DNA of 64,000 nucleotides from Alloscardovia criceti DSM 17774 (GTDB lineage Bacteria; Actinomycetota; Actinomycetes; Actinomycetales; Bifidobacteriaceae), in NCBI RefSeq assembly GCF_000376885.1, contig NZ_AQXR01000008.1, positions 1-64,000 on the forward strand, written 5' to 3'. Position 1 is the stretch's first letter; every line of letters starts with the position of its first letter. Shown here piece by piece: positions 44,086 through 53,995 of this stretch. The notes below the pieces were generated by a model, which worked only from the letters and a program-made list of their open reading frames with translations, ran no database searches and had not been told where the DNA came from. The translations under genes were made by a program, and so were the position numbers.

Positions 44086-45948
44086 TTAGATGCGCTTGCG
44101 GCGCTTGGTCTCAGCCATACCGAGACCGAGCATCAAGGCAACCATGGAGGAAGCAGCTAGGGCTTCTACAGCTACACCAGTATTAGCAAGCTCAGAACCG
44201 TAAACGGTCTCAGTTGCAGCCACTACGTTGCCATTGTCAGCAACTACAGCTTCAGCGTCTGTGACAACAGCATCGTCTGTGTTTGTAATGGTTTCTTCAT
44301 CGGTGTTCTGCTCTTCTTCTGCAGCCTTGTTTCGATCAGCAATAGCCTGGCGATCAGCTGCAGCATGTGCACGGAAGTTAGCAGCCTCTTCAAGAAGACC
44401 GTTATACTTAGCAAGTGCAGCATTGTATGCGTTCTCAGCCTGGTTGTAATCAGCAATTGCAATGTTGAGATCGCGGTGTGCCTTAGCAGCCTCAAGCTTG
44501 AAGAGATCCTTCTGAGAGAGCAACTCATACTGATCAGCAATTACCTCACGAGCAGCAGCAATACGTGCATCTGCATCATCGAGAGTCTTTGCAGCCTCTG
44601 CCTTAGTAGCTTCTGCCTTCTCCTGAGCTGCCTTAAGAGCAGCCTGTGCCTTAGCCTGAGCATCCTGAGCAGCAGCAAGATTTGCCTGTGCAGTCTTGAT
44701 ATCCTCAACCAACTTGTTGTATGCCTGAACAGACTTTACAAAGTCAGAGACAGTCAGCTGAGAGTAAGCGTCTGTACCGGTAACCGTAGTGTAAGCAACG
44801 CCAGTAACAACCTTTTCGTTGCCGTCTGCATCCGTGTACTTACCAGCAGCGATAGCAATTGCGTTGTTATTCAACAAGTTATCGTATTGATCTGTACCAC
44901 CTTTCATGTAGTAGTCATCAGCAATACCCTTGTTGATATCTTTTGCATCGCCAGCAGCATTGTTGAACAAATCTTCGACTTCGCCAGAGCTGTTCCAAGA
45001 CTTAGTACCGTTGTTCTTTGCGCTTGCGTTCACACGATAAACTTCGTGAATCAGAGCTTCGAGATCAACCTTGAGCTCCTTGTGTGTTGTTGAGTCCAGC
45101 TTGTAAGCCAAGTTCAGGTACTGATAAAGAGACAATGCCTCATTGAGCATCTCATTCGAGCTTGCATTACGAGGATCAGAAGCATCAGCACTTGGGTATG
45201 CCTTTTCATACTGCTCGATAAGCTTGAGGAGCTGATTGTAATGATTTGCTTCATGCTCATCGGCTGCATTCTGCTTGAGATACTCAACGTATCCCTTGAG
45301 ACTGAAATCGGTGTTATTACCCAAAGCAGCCTTAGCAGCATCGAGTGCCTTCTGAGCAGCATCAACATCAGCATCAGACTTATCAGCTGTATCCTGAGCA
45401 TCCTTGACAGCAGCATCAGCATCAGCAACATCAGCCTTTGCTTTGTCTGCATCCTCAAGCGCCTTCTGAATCTTGTCATTTTGTTCATCGATGACGCTTG
45501 GAGCATTCTCAGCATCCTTAACGTTCTGGTCAGCCTTGTCAGCTGTCTCCTGAGCGTCCTTAACAGCATCTGCAGCCTTGTCCATGTTGTCCTTGGCTGG
45601 ATCCACTTCGTTCTGCTTTACATCTGCAGCTTCAGTGTCCTTCTGATCTGCATTTGCTTCGTCTTCCTGAGCATGCTGTTCATCAGCAGCATTCTGCTCT
45701 TCGACTGTTGGCTGAACTTCGTCATTAGACTCAGGAGCTGCAGTCTCATCGGTAGTGGTCTCAGGTGCAGTAACTACCTGTGTGTCATCTGCTACTGGTG
45801 TTGTATCAGCATTTTCCGCAGCCATTGCCATACCAACAGTACCGAGCGCTACAGCTGCTGTTGCTACACCAATGCCAGCTGAAGTCATTCCAAGAGCACG
45901 ACCAAGAACGTTCTCTTTTTCTTCAGCATGCTTTGCATGTGTTGCCAT
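44086..45948 (-). CDS. sortase-anchored coiled-coil surface protein
   Basis: The 620-residue protein has a long signal peptide (charged MATHAKHAEEKENVLGR, then a hydrophobic stretch to AMAAENA). An acidic, T/E/D-rich region (about 45-130) follows. Residues 130-210 are D/A/K coiled-coil heptads (KDAENAPSVIDEQNDKIQKAL and similar), residues 210-400 a less repetitive domain (FSLKGYVEYLKQN onward), and then another coiled coil. The C-terminus is L-A-N-T-G, a hydrophobic segment and KRRKRI, a sortase signal. It should be covalently attached to peptidoglycan and project from the cell. The ligand is unknown. It follows a small secreted protein on the same strand. Confidence 0.85.
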   Translation of the reverse strand: MATHAKHAEEKENVLGRALGMTSAGIGVATAAVALGTVGMAMAAENADTTPVADDTQVVTAPETTTDETAAPESNDEVQPTVEEQNAADEQHAQEDEANADQKDTEAADVKQNEVDPAKDNMDKAADAVKDAQETADKADQNVKDAENAPSVIDEQNDKIQKALEDADKAKADVADADAAVKDAQDTADKSDADVDAAQKALDAAKAALGNNTDFSLKGYVEYLKQNAADEHEANHYNQLLKLIEQYEKAYPSADASDPRNASSNEMLNEALSLYQYLNLAYKLDSTTHKELKVDLEALIHEVYRVNASAKNNGTKSWNSSGEVEDLFNNAAGDAKDINKGIADDYYMKGGTDQYDNLLNNNAIAIAAGKYTDADGNEKVVTGVAYTTVTGTDAYSQLTVSDFVKSVQAYNKLVEDIKTAQANLAAAQDAQAKAQAALKAAQEKAEATKAEAAKTLDDADARIAAAREVIADQYELLSQKDLFKLEAAKAHRDLNIAIADYNQAENAYNAALAKYNGLLEEAANFRAHAAADRQAIADRNKAAEEEQNTDEETITNTDDAVVTDAEAVVADNGNVVAATETVYGSELANTGVAVEALAASSMVALMLGLGMAETKRRKRI

Positions 45949-46008
45949 TTTCCCTTCTTTCCTTATTCATTCTCTTATTCAATTTTTCAATTGAGTAAAT
46001 GGAAATTT

Positions 46009-46374
46009 CTAAACAAGACTTTGAAATTCCTCAACCCCAATGCCTTGTAAAGTCTTAGTGGTTATGCTCCTCGTCAATGAAAGAGCATCCATGGTTGTGT
46101 GTGAAATGTAGTTATGGTCAGAGTCAACAACGGAATCGAAATCTTGAGTTGCATCGTCAGCTTGATTAAATTCATCAAAGTTCATACGACCTTTAATTTC
46201 ATGATTCCTCTGTGAATCCGAAAAGTATACATTCCCTACAAAATCAGTATCGAGAGCAGAAGAAGTCATAGCTGAATAATCCGCCGCCTGTGACGGAATC
46301 ATCGCGATAACTGGCGATGCCATGAAAGTGATAATGGCGATAGTGACTACCACCTTTGCCCATTTATTGGACAT
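46009..46374 (-). CDS. small secreted protein upstream of the surface protein
   Basis: I use ATG 46374, with GAGAGGG placed seven bases before it, giving 121 residues. Residues 1-27 look like a signal peptide (MSNKWAKVVVTIAIITFMASPVIA) with likely cleavage near SQAADYS. The rest is polar (VGNVYFSDSQRNHEIKGRMNFDEFNQADD) with no recognised domain. The frame stays open upstream to an ATG at 46509 and includes an 11-G tract encoding four glycines. A longer product is therefore possible if transcripts include it, and the tract could alter expression. The gene ends 60 bp before the surface-protein gene and may be co-transcribed. Confidence 0.6.
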   Translation of the reverse strand: MSNKWAKVVVTIAIITFMASPVIAMIPSQAADYSAMTSSALDTDFVGNVYFSDSQRNHEIKGRMNFDEFNQADDATQDFDSVVDSDHNYISHTTMDALSLTRSITTKTLQGIGVEEFQSLV

Positions 46375-46435
46375 ACCCTTCCCTCTCTCGTTAGGATTAC
46401 CCTCACTCCCTTGGAGATGTTTGCTATTTACGCTA

Positions 46436-46446
46436 CCCCCCCCCCC
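46436..46446 (-). repeat. homopolymeric tract (11 C on plus, 11 G on minus)
   Basis: Eleven identical bases in a row, 62-72 bases before the chosen start of the small secreted protein and inside the in-frame upstream extension. Such tracts change length by replication slippage, and phase variation through G-tracts is known for surface structures of bifidobacteria. No other homopolymer of this kind was noticed in the window. Confidence 0.7.
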
Positions 46447-46509
46447 AGACTTGTGATGATTATGTGACACTCCGTGTAAATAAAGACTTCTAGAGGCCTT
46501 CTTTGGCAT

Positions 46510-46768
46510 TTTTCATGGATTTTGCTCTGCTCAAACCTCTAAAATATGCAAATTTTCCTCGTTAATCTTTGAAGATAATCTTTAACGATTTTTAAAGCTT
46601 CCTATGCGCTTTCTGAGGTTCTGCTCATAAAATTTCGCAACTCTGCGGTGTCATCTTATTATGCGGACTGCAAGACAAATAGGTGACTCGAAAGGATCCG
46701 AGGTATTTAGCTCTATCATGACGAATCTGTGCGATTAATACTTATCCCCGAAACGCATATATACAAAA
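46510..46768. other. AT-rich regulatory stretch, no gene
   Basis: No coding frame is seen. It holds a direct repeat TAATCTTT at 46563-46570 and 46576-46583, within a larger partial palindrome bounded by CGTTAA and TTAACG. This may be a regulator site for the minus-strand small-protein/surface-protein genes. No clear -35/-10 pair could be fixed. Confidence 0.3.
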
Positions 46769-46798
46769 AAGCCCTACACAGCGTATTGTGCAGGGCTT
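46769..46798 (-). terminator. terminator of the nrdR-side transcript
   Basis: AAGCCCT and AGGGCTT, plus CACA/TGTG inside, form a stem; the minus strand continues TTTTGTAT. It lies 20 bases past the nrdR stop. Confidence 0.8.
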
Positions 46799-46817
46799 AC
46801 AAAAACAGTATATTGTT

Positions 46818-47270
46818 CTATTTCTCGCGCGCTTCTTTCAACGCATCTATAGCGCGTGAATAATCTTCAAGCGTATTGAAATGTTGATAAACTGACGCAA
46901 AGCGCATATAAGCGACTTCATCTAGCTTGCGCAGTGGCTCGAGTATAGCTAGGCCTACTTCTTCTGCTTTGACCTCTGCCACACCTCGAGCGCGCAATTC
47001 ACGCTCCACCTGAATTCCTAGTTGCTTGAGCGCTTCTTCATCGATTGGCCTCCCCTTACATGCTTTGCGCACACCCGAAACGACTTTGTCTCGATTGAAA
47101 GGCTCTGAATTACCGTCACGCTTCACAACGGTGAGCACCATGGATTCCTGCGTAGTAAATCTTTTTGAGCATACGGTACACTCACGGCGGCGACGAATGG
47201 AGTAACCGTCTTCACTTACTCGCGTATCTATAACTTTTGTATCTAAACTTTGGCAAAAAGGACAATGCAT
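46818..47270 (-). CDS. nrdR: ribonucleotide reductase repressor NrdR
   Basis: The 150-residue product starts with the zinc ribbon [13 protein letters not shown] ... [11 protein letters not shown] and continues with the ATP-cone domain ([29 protein letters not shown]). The length is standard. It represses ribonucleotide reductase genes when dATP is bound. It lies 20 bp after the LysM gene and so is likely co-transcribed from the lexA intergenic region. Confidence 0.96.
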   Translation of the reverse strand: MHCPFCQSLDTKVIDTRVSEDGYSIRRRRECTVCSKRFTTQESMVLTVVKRDGNSEPFNRDKVVSGVRKACKGRPIDEEALKQLGIQVERELRARGVAEVKAEEVGLAILEPLRKLDEVAYMRFASVYQHFNTLEDYSRAIDALKEAREK

Positions 47271-47290
47271 ATAGTCAAGAATATCATTGC

Positions 47291-47674
47291 CTATTCCTGT
47301 GGAACAAGCAGGGTTTGACCAGTAATAAGCTGATCCGTATCCATATGATTCAGCTGCTTAATCTGCTCCATCGTATCGTAAATATCACCACCCGCAGGCG
47401 TAACTTCAGATGCATAATCCCACAGGGTCTGATGTGGCTGCACTGTGTAGCTGACAGTTTCAGGTGGCTCTGACTGAGCGGTAGCACTAGGAATAATAAC
47501 AAATGCAAGAAGAGCGATTGCAGATAGAATACCTACCCACAACTTAACTCTGCTCTTCTGCACAACGGAGCGTTGTTTCGTTGCACGCCGCTCAGACGCA
47601 CCCGCTTCCATTGCTCCGCTGTGCTGAACATATCCATGCTGAACATCCCCGTGCTTCACATATTGTTCTACCAT
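47291..47674 (-). CDS. membrane-anchored LysM protein
   Basis: The 127-residue product has a 50-residue polar N-terminus, one membrane segment ([22 protein letters not shown]) and a C-terminal LysM domain ([22 protein letters not shown] ... [12 protein letters not shown]). The domain faces outward and binds peptidoglycan glycans. In actinobacteria such a gene often sits between lexA and nrdR; the function may relate to cell-division arrest during SOS, but this is not established for this protein. GGGGA precedes ATG 47674. Confidence 0.85.
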   Translation of the reverse strand: MVEQYVKHGDVQHGYVQHSGAMEAGASERRATKQRSVVQKSRVKLWVGILSAIALLAFVIIPSATAQSEPPETVSYTVQPHQTLWDYASEVTPAGGDIYDTMEQIKQLNHMDTDQLITGQTLLVPQE

Positions 47675-47772
47675 CGCAATCCCCTTCTCTTGAGAACCTT
47701 CAATCCTCGCCTTGCTACCTAACAGTCATCTCACGTTGGGTGTGAGATAAAGCAGTCAAAGCATTTCCCTTT

Positions 47773-47857
47773 TCGAACATTTGTTCTATCGAACGTATGT
47801 TCTAATCATCGCACATATGTTCGACTAATTCAACATGTTTTTCGAACATCTGTTTGC
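47773..47857. promoter_or_regulatory. SOS boxes between lexA and the LysM gene
   Basis: Four copies resembling the Gram-positive SOS box CGAAC-N4-GTTCG are seen at 47773-47788, 47789-47804, 47809-47824 and 47842-47857. Each has at least one well-preserved half-site (CGAAC or GTTCG). The first two abut directly. They cover the promoters of both divergent genes, so LexA should control both. Confidence 0.85.
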
Positions 47858-47907
47858 TTTTACGGAATATTCACGATAGAGTTATAACAAGCTACGGAAG
47901 GATACGT

Positions 47908-48729
47908 ATGAGCACCATACCGGAGAAACCGGCACAAACTGAGTTCGATGCACACAAGGCGGCGCAACTCGGGATAAAATCTGCGCGTCAGTATCAGGTC
48001 TATGAAGCTATCCGTATGCATATACAGGATCATGGTTTTGCGCCAACATTGCGCGAAATTGGTGAACTTGTGGGGCTTAAAAGCACATCATCCGTCAAGC
48101 ATCAATTGCATACATTAACGGAGCTCGGTCTTCTCAAAGTCAACGCAGGCAAAGGTCGAGCCATTGAGCTCATCGATCCTATAAAGCCGGAAATTCAGCG
48201 CACTGTGACGTCTCCACGTGATATTTCTAGTGCACAAGAATCCACCACATCGGTAGCGAGATCTTCAGATGTGGACACACAGGCACATCCTGCGAAAATC
48301 TATGCTTTCCCTAGCTCACGATTTGCCAGCAATGAGGACAGCGACTCCATTGCTCAGTCGCATGATATTCCCTTGGTTGGTCGCATTGCCGCTGGTACGC
48401 CTATTACAGCAGATCAGCATATCGATGATGTAATGCGGCTCCCACAGCGACTTACCGGAGAAGGAAATCTCTTTATGCTGGAAGTTCACGGTGATTCCAT
48501 GATTGATGCCGCTATTTGCGACGGCGATTTTGTCGTGGTCCGTGAGCAATCCACGGCTGAGAATGGCGATATTGTGGCAGCCCTGCTGGACGACGAGGCC
48601 ACCGTGAAGACATTTAGAAAAGAAAAAGGGCACGTGTGGCTCATTCCGCACAATCCAGCCTACTCACCTATCGACGGAACTTATGCGAGCATCATGGGTA
48701 AAGTCGTGACAGTGTTGAGAAAAATTTAG
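47908..48729 (+). CDS. lexA: SOS repressor LexA
   Basis: ATG 47908, preceded by GAAGGA, gives 273 residues; longer readings to 47854 run through an SOS box. The N-terminal winged helix is TLREIGELVGLKSTSSVKHQLHTL. The linker is long and polar (residues 90-155). The self-cleavage site is GRIAAGTPI, the catalytic serine lies in VHGDSMIDAAI and the lysine in EATVKTFRKEKG. RecA on single-stranded DNA triggers cleavage. The extra length over the 200-240 residue norm lies in the linker. Confidence 0.95.
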   Translation: MSTIPEKPAQTEFDAHKAAQLGIKSARQYQVYEAIRMHIQDHGFAPTLREIGELVGLKSTSSVKHQLHTLTELGLLKVNAGKGRAIELIDPIKPEIQRTVTSPRDISSAQESTTSVARSSDVDTQAHPAKIYAFPSSRFASNEDSDSIAQSHDIPLVGRIAAGTPITADQHIDDVMRLPQRLTGEGNLFMLEVHGDSMIDAAICDGDFVVVREQSTAENGDIVAALLDDEATVKTFRKEKGHVWLIPHNPAYSPIDGTYASIMGKVVTVLRKI

Positions 48730-48817
48730 ATTAGATATTTCTTCATCGTTAACGTAGAGATGAAGACGACAGCCCAGGATACTTATGACAATTCATCTCG
48801 CAAAGTATCCTCAGCTG

Positions 48818-49275
48818 TTATTTTTCAGTGTTATTAAGCTCCTGATAATGCTGGACATGTATGCCGATATGTCCGATTCCAAGGACGACGCTCGAAATAA
48901 GCAACCATACCACCTTCCCATAAACGCCCAGCAAGAAAAAAGCCATCACAGGTAGCGTTGCCACCGCAGCGGAATCCCCAAAAAGCCACTGTAGAAATCG
49001 GCAAGAGTCTTCTCGCTACGAAAATAGCGTATCCACCACAACTCATAGAGCAGCATACACACAGCGGCCGCCACAAGCCACCAGCTCCATGCGGACCAGA
49101 CTTTCAGGTTAAAATTGTCAAAGATTAGCACACTCACAGTGACCATCACCTGCCCGAGGCGCTCTAGGGTGAGCAACACACGATTTTCGTTCTTCGCCGA
49201 GTAATTGCTCGGCTGAAACTTTAGCCAAAGAATATTCGGGAAAAAAAAGTAAAAGCAAAAAGCATAAGCCCACAT
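48818..49275 (-). pseudogene. small membrane protein gene with one frameshift
   Basis: The first 103 codons read from ATG 49275 (MWAYAFCFYFFFPNILWLKFQ) through DFYSGFLGIP. After about 48965 the coding sense moves to another frame, which reads AVATLPVMAFFLLGVYGKVVWLLISSVVLGIGHIGIHVQHYQ and stops at TAA 48818-48820. One lost base near CCGCTGCGG explains this. The restored product would have about 152 residues and four membrane segments. I do not recognise the family. A sequencing error is an alternative to a true frameshift. The gene is convergent with lexA. Confidence 0.6.
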
Positions 49276-49408
49276 ATGAAAATCCTAAGTGCCCCATCAT
49301 GCTCAACCTCGAATCACCTCAGAGCTACAATCATCTCTTATTATTTTAGCGATTAGCAGGTTTCCAGCGGTCACGACCATTCAAACCCTTGCCACATCAA
49401 AAAACAAA

Positions 49409-49436
49409 AAAGGTGAGGTATGCATACCTCACCTTT
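49409..49436 (-). terminator. terminator of ldh
   Basis: A perfect 28-bp palindrome centred in TATGCATA, with TTTTTT following on the minus strand, 41 bases after the ldh stop. Confidence 0.85.
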
Positions 49437-49476
49437 ATCATCTCGACCAGCGCTCAACTAGTCGATAAAATTCAAG

Positions 49477-50499
<1,023 letters not shown>

Positions 50500-50663
50500 T
50501 CACTATCAAGATTAGCGAAACCACTCTACGAAACAAAGCGTTCACAGTGTCTTAAACCGTGAATTCGCTCACAATGCTATACGGCATTCAGGCGGGATTT
50601 TATGTACATAAAAACCCACCTTCACAGCACCACACAAACGTAGAACTTGTGCCTTTAGCGCCG

Positions 50664-52160
50664 TTATACCTCGAGCTGGACGCTCTGCTCCGCCTTCAAC
50701 AACGCGGATGCCAAAGCGCTGTCTACTTCGCAGGAAATCTGAATGCCTTTTTCGGTATACTCGATGCTTTCAATCTTTCCTTGCTCGCGCACTTGCGAAA
50801 TCAAGTTACCAAACGTAAAGGGAATCAAGGCTTCAACATGCACATCCGGACGCGGAAGTAGGGACTGCACATGTGCATTCAGCTCCGCCAAGCCCTCTCC
50901 CGTTGCAGCCGAGACAAAATATGCATCCGGAACCAGATTTTTTAATCGTTCCAAGGCCTGCTCATCGATACGGTCGATTTTATTGAAAACGATAACCGTA
51001 GGCATATGTGCTATGGAGTCGATGTCCTCCAAGACAGCATTTACGGCATCAATCTGCGAGAAGGGATCCGGATGAGAAGCATCCACCACGTGTACGATCA
51101 CCTGAGAATCCGCCACTTCTTCCAAGGTGGATTTAAAAGCCTCGATAAGCTGAGTCGGAAGTTTGCGCACAAAGCCCACAGTATCCACATACATAAAGCT
51201 GCGGCCTTCGTCCGTTTTGGTGCCGCGCACGGCCGTATCCAAGGTGGCAAACAACGCGTTTTCTACCAACTCGCTCGAGCCTGTTAATCGATTGATCAGC
51301 GAAGATTTGCCCGCGTTGGTATAGCCCACGACGGCCACGGTCGGCAAACCTTGACGCCGACGAGAACCACGCTTAACCTCACGTGCAGGCGCCATCTGTG
51401 CAATTTGGCGGCGCAGTTTCGCCATACGCGTGCGAATGACACGACGGTCCAACTCAATTTTGGTTTCACCTGGACCACGCGAACCAATACCACCGGCCTG
51501 ACCGGCAGCCTGACCACCTGCCTGACGGGATAAGGATCCACCCCAACCACGCAAACGCGGAAGCATATATTCCATCTGTGCCAGCTCCACTTGAGCTTTA
51601 CCCTCACGACTGGTGGCATGCTGCGCGAAAATATCCAAAATTACAGCCGTGCGATCCACCACGTGTACCTTAGTCACATCTTCCAAAGCACGACGCTGGC
51701 TTGGCGGCAAATCGGCATCGACGATAATCGTATCCGCCTCGGTGGCTGCAACGATGCCCGCTACTTCCTTCGCCTTACCCGAACCGATATACGTGGCTTT
51801 ATCCGGCCTCGATCGATGCTGCAAAACGCCATCCATAACTTCCGCACCGGCGGTGCGTGCTAGAGCCGCTAGCTCTCGCAAAGATTCTTCCGCCTGAGCC
51901 AGAGTGGTTTCTTGGCTGGACCACACGCCGACGAGTACCACGCGTTCCAAACGAACTTTACGGTATTCCACTTCCGTAATATCTTGAAGCTCGCCCAGAC
52001 CTTCGACGCGGCGCAGTTTATTTCGCCCTTCGCGCTCCTCCCATTCCTGCTCTCCTGCTAAACCTTGAACTTCCTGTTCGGCCACTTCGCCCACATGTTC
52101 ATCCAGCAGAACATCGGAGTGCGCATCTAAAACATGAGAAAAGTTATTATTTTCTTCCAT
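50664..52160 (-). CDS. hflX: ribosome-associated GTPase HflX
   Basis: ATG 52160, with AAGGG upstream, gives 498 residues. The N-terminal HflX domain (LVGVWSSQETTLAQAEESLRELAALARTAG) and the glycine-rich linker (RLRGWGGSLSRQAGGQAAGQAGG) precede the G domain: G1 VGYTNAGKSSL, the G2 threonine region ATLDTAVRG, G3 DTVGF, G4 FNKID. The protein splits or rescues ribosomes under stress. The N-terminus is longer and more acidic than usual. It stands alone on the strand. Confidence 0.95.
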   Translation of the reverse strand: MEENNNFSHVLDAHSDVLLDEHVGEVAEQEVQGLAGEQEWEEREGRNKLRRVEGLGELQDITEVEYRKVRLERVVLVGVWSSQETTLAQAEESLRELAALARTAGAEVMDGVLQHRSRPDKATYIGSGKAKEVAGIVAATEADTIIVDADLPPSQRRALEDVTKVHVVDRTAVILDIFAQHATSREGKAQVELAQMEYMLPRLRGWGGSLSRQAGGQAAGQAGGIGSRGPGETKIELDRRVIRTRMAKLRRQIAQMAPAREVKRGSRRRQGLPTVAVVGYTNAGKSSLINRLTGSSELVENALFATLDTAVRGTKTDEGRSFMYVDTVGFVRKLPTQLIEAFKSTLEEVADSQVIVHVVDASHPDPFSQIDAVNAVLEDIDSIAHMPTVIVFNKIDRIDEQALERLKNLVPDAYFVSAATGEGLAELNAHVQSLLPRPDVHVEALIPFTFGNLISQVREQGKIESIEYTEKGIQISCEVDSALASALLKAEQSVQLEV

Positions 52161-52284
52161 ATGCCCTTTACGATTGATAGCAATTTTGTGTATGTACTTA
52201 GTATAGCCATAAACCCTTGCCATGCCATGGGGTAGAATCCGCTTTCACTGCAGGCAAAGTAAACAAACATTCAGCACATAAAAA

Positions 52285-52318
52285 ACTGCTCGTACTCACC
52301 AGCGTGAGCACGAGCAGT
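52285..52318 (-). terminator. terminator of the DHA2-type transporter gene
   Basis: ACTGCTCGT (52285-52293) and ACGAGCAGT (52310-52318), with CTCACC/GTGAG inside, form a long stem; the minus strand continues TTTTTTATG. Confidence 0.85.
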
Positions 52319-52350
52319 AACGAGTACAGGGTTCAGCACAATGCTGAGCT

Positions 52351-53766
52351 TTACTCCTCCACCTTCTTATGAGTGAAGAGGTACACGATGAAGCCGATGA
52401 TAACGACCACAGCTGCGCCGATGAAGAGGTTCGAAGCGTTGCCTGCTACGCCGGAAGCACCGATGAGGCTAGAGCTGACTTCTGGCTGGGCTACCATCAT
52501 GGTGCCCAAGATGGCAATACCAATAGAAGCAGTGGTGTTCATAGCCAAATCATTCATACCCACACCACGTCCGGACTCTTCCTGTGGAAGGCTGCCCAAA
52601 ACGAGGGAAACCGTTGGCGAGTAGAGCATGCCTGCACCTGCGTAGAAGACGATAGCTGCTACGGTCATAGCCAAAGGTCCCATATTGATAAGGAAGGCGC
52701 CGAGCAAGAATCCGCAGGTCATGAGTGTCATGGCAGAAATCAAGGTGGCGTGACGACCAATCTTACCGATAATCCAACCGGAGCTGGTACCGAAGATGGC
52801 GGCTACGATGAAGCCCCACACGATGTAGTGAGATGCCGTGCTGGTGGTCATTCCGTATACACCCGTAGCCACATAGTTAAACATTGGCGAGAAGAAGTAG
52901 TTCGGGAAGAACAGCAAGAGCACATAGCCAGTGGCGATGAGCCAGCGTGTGTTCCTGAAGAATTCTGGGGTAACGAATGGATGCTCTGCCTTGTGAATGT
53001 ACACTGCGAAGAGTGCGAACAAAGCGATGGCTACAATCATCATCCACCATGCGTTATAGGAGAAGAAGATAGCCAAGAATGCTGCAGCCAAACCGAAGAT
53101 GATGAAGCCGAGCGCATCTACCTTCTCACCATTGCCGGTTGCGTTTGGCAAGTTTGCCAAAAGAATTGGCAGCAGCAGCAAGGTCACGGTTGGGATGAGG
53201 AAGAGGAAAGACCAGTGAATGGAGCTGAAGAAACCTGCAGCAAATACACCGATAGCCGCAGAAACTTGGTAACCCGCGGTGAACAAACCAAAGAAGATAA
53301 CCTTCAAGGAATCCTTCAAATACTTGGTTGCCACAACGAGGAATGCAGAACCTGCAACCTGCTCACCTGCGGTTTGAAGTACGCGGGCGATGATGACAAT
53401 CCACAAGTTTGGTGTGAAGAAGTAGCTTGCTACGAAACCGAAAACAGAACCAATAACGAGGCCGGTGATACCAAAGGTTACAAGCTTCTTCAGAGACACG
53501 AAGTCACCCAAAGAACCGTAAACGAAGCAGACAATACCCAAAATAATACTTGGAATTGCAGTAATCAGTGATGCTTGACCGGTCGTTGCCCCTACATCTT
53601 GACCGATCTGCTGGAATACAAGGTTAAATCCCTGCAAGCACAATGTACCCAAAATGAAGGTAATGAGCAATGGGATCAACGCACGAACAGCCATATCGCT
53701 AGTCATTACTGGCTTAGCGGAGGTGTTTGGCTCTACAGCCGAAGCTGATGATTGAGTCTGTGCCAT
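52351..53766 (-). CDS. MFS transporter, DHA2-like (14 segments)
   Basis: The 471-residue product has about 14 membrane segments. Marks include VFQQIGQDVGATTGQASLITAIPSII in the first half, the antiporter-type region RVLQTAGEQVAGSAFLVVATKYL (Rx8-like motif C area), and GSLPQEESGRGVGMNDLAMN in the second half. GGAGAG precedes ATG 53766. It lies downstream of a nucleoside hydrolase gene on the same strand (gap 229 bp), so nucleoside or drug transport are both possible. The DHA2 family is generally proton-driven export. Confidence 0.85.
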   Translation of the reverse strand: MAQTQSSASAVEPNTSAKPVMTSDMAVRALIPLLITFILGTLCLQGFNLVFQQIGQDVGATTGQASLITAIPSIILGIVCFVYGSLGDFVSLKKLVTFGITGLVIGSVFGFVASYFFTPNLWIVIIARVLQTAGEQVAGSAFLVVATKYLKDSLKVIFFGLFTAGYQVSAAIGVFAAGFFSSIHWSFLFLIPTVTLLLLPILLANLPNATGNGEKVDALGFIIFGLAAAFLAIFFSYNAWWMMIVAIALFALFAVYIHKAEHPFVTPEFFRNTRWLIATGYVLLLFFPNYFFSPMFNYVATGVYGMTTSTASHYIVWGFIVAAIFGTSSGWIIGKIGRHATLISAMTLMTCGFLLGAFLINMGPLAMTVAAIVFYAGAGMLYSPTVSLVLGSLPQEESGRGVGMNDLAMNTTASIGIAILGTMMVAQPEVSSSLIGASGVAGNASNLFIGAAVVVIIGFIVYLFTHKKVEE

Positions 53767-53995
53767 GTGACTTCTCTCCTATTAATTTTCTAAAATCTTC
53801 TCGTTATTCCTGCATTTTCAGACTTTTCACGTGCCAATAGCGCGAAGAAATTCCACGTTTAGGCAGGTTAAAATCTTCAAAACACAGGACGATAGCGGGG
53901 TGAGAACATTGACAATCCAAAGTTACCACCCCGACACGTCTAAAGCGGGTTGATTATGTGTTTATGAAATTGGAATCCTTGAGCGGCTTACAACC

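Noticed and set aside
44365-45093. 242-codon plus-strand frame rich in S, L, C
   Set aside because: Shadow of the repetitive coiled-coil gene; the composition is a by-product of Ala/Asp/Lys codons read backwards.
52369-53571. 400-codon plus-strand open frame
   Set aside because: Antisense shadow of the DHA2-type transporter, rich in H, C and E without domain pattern.
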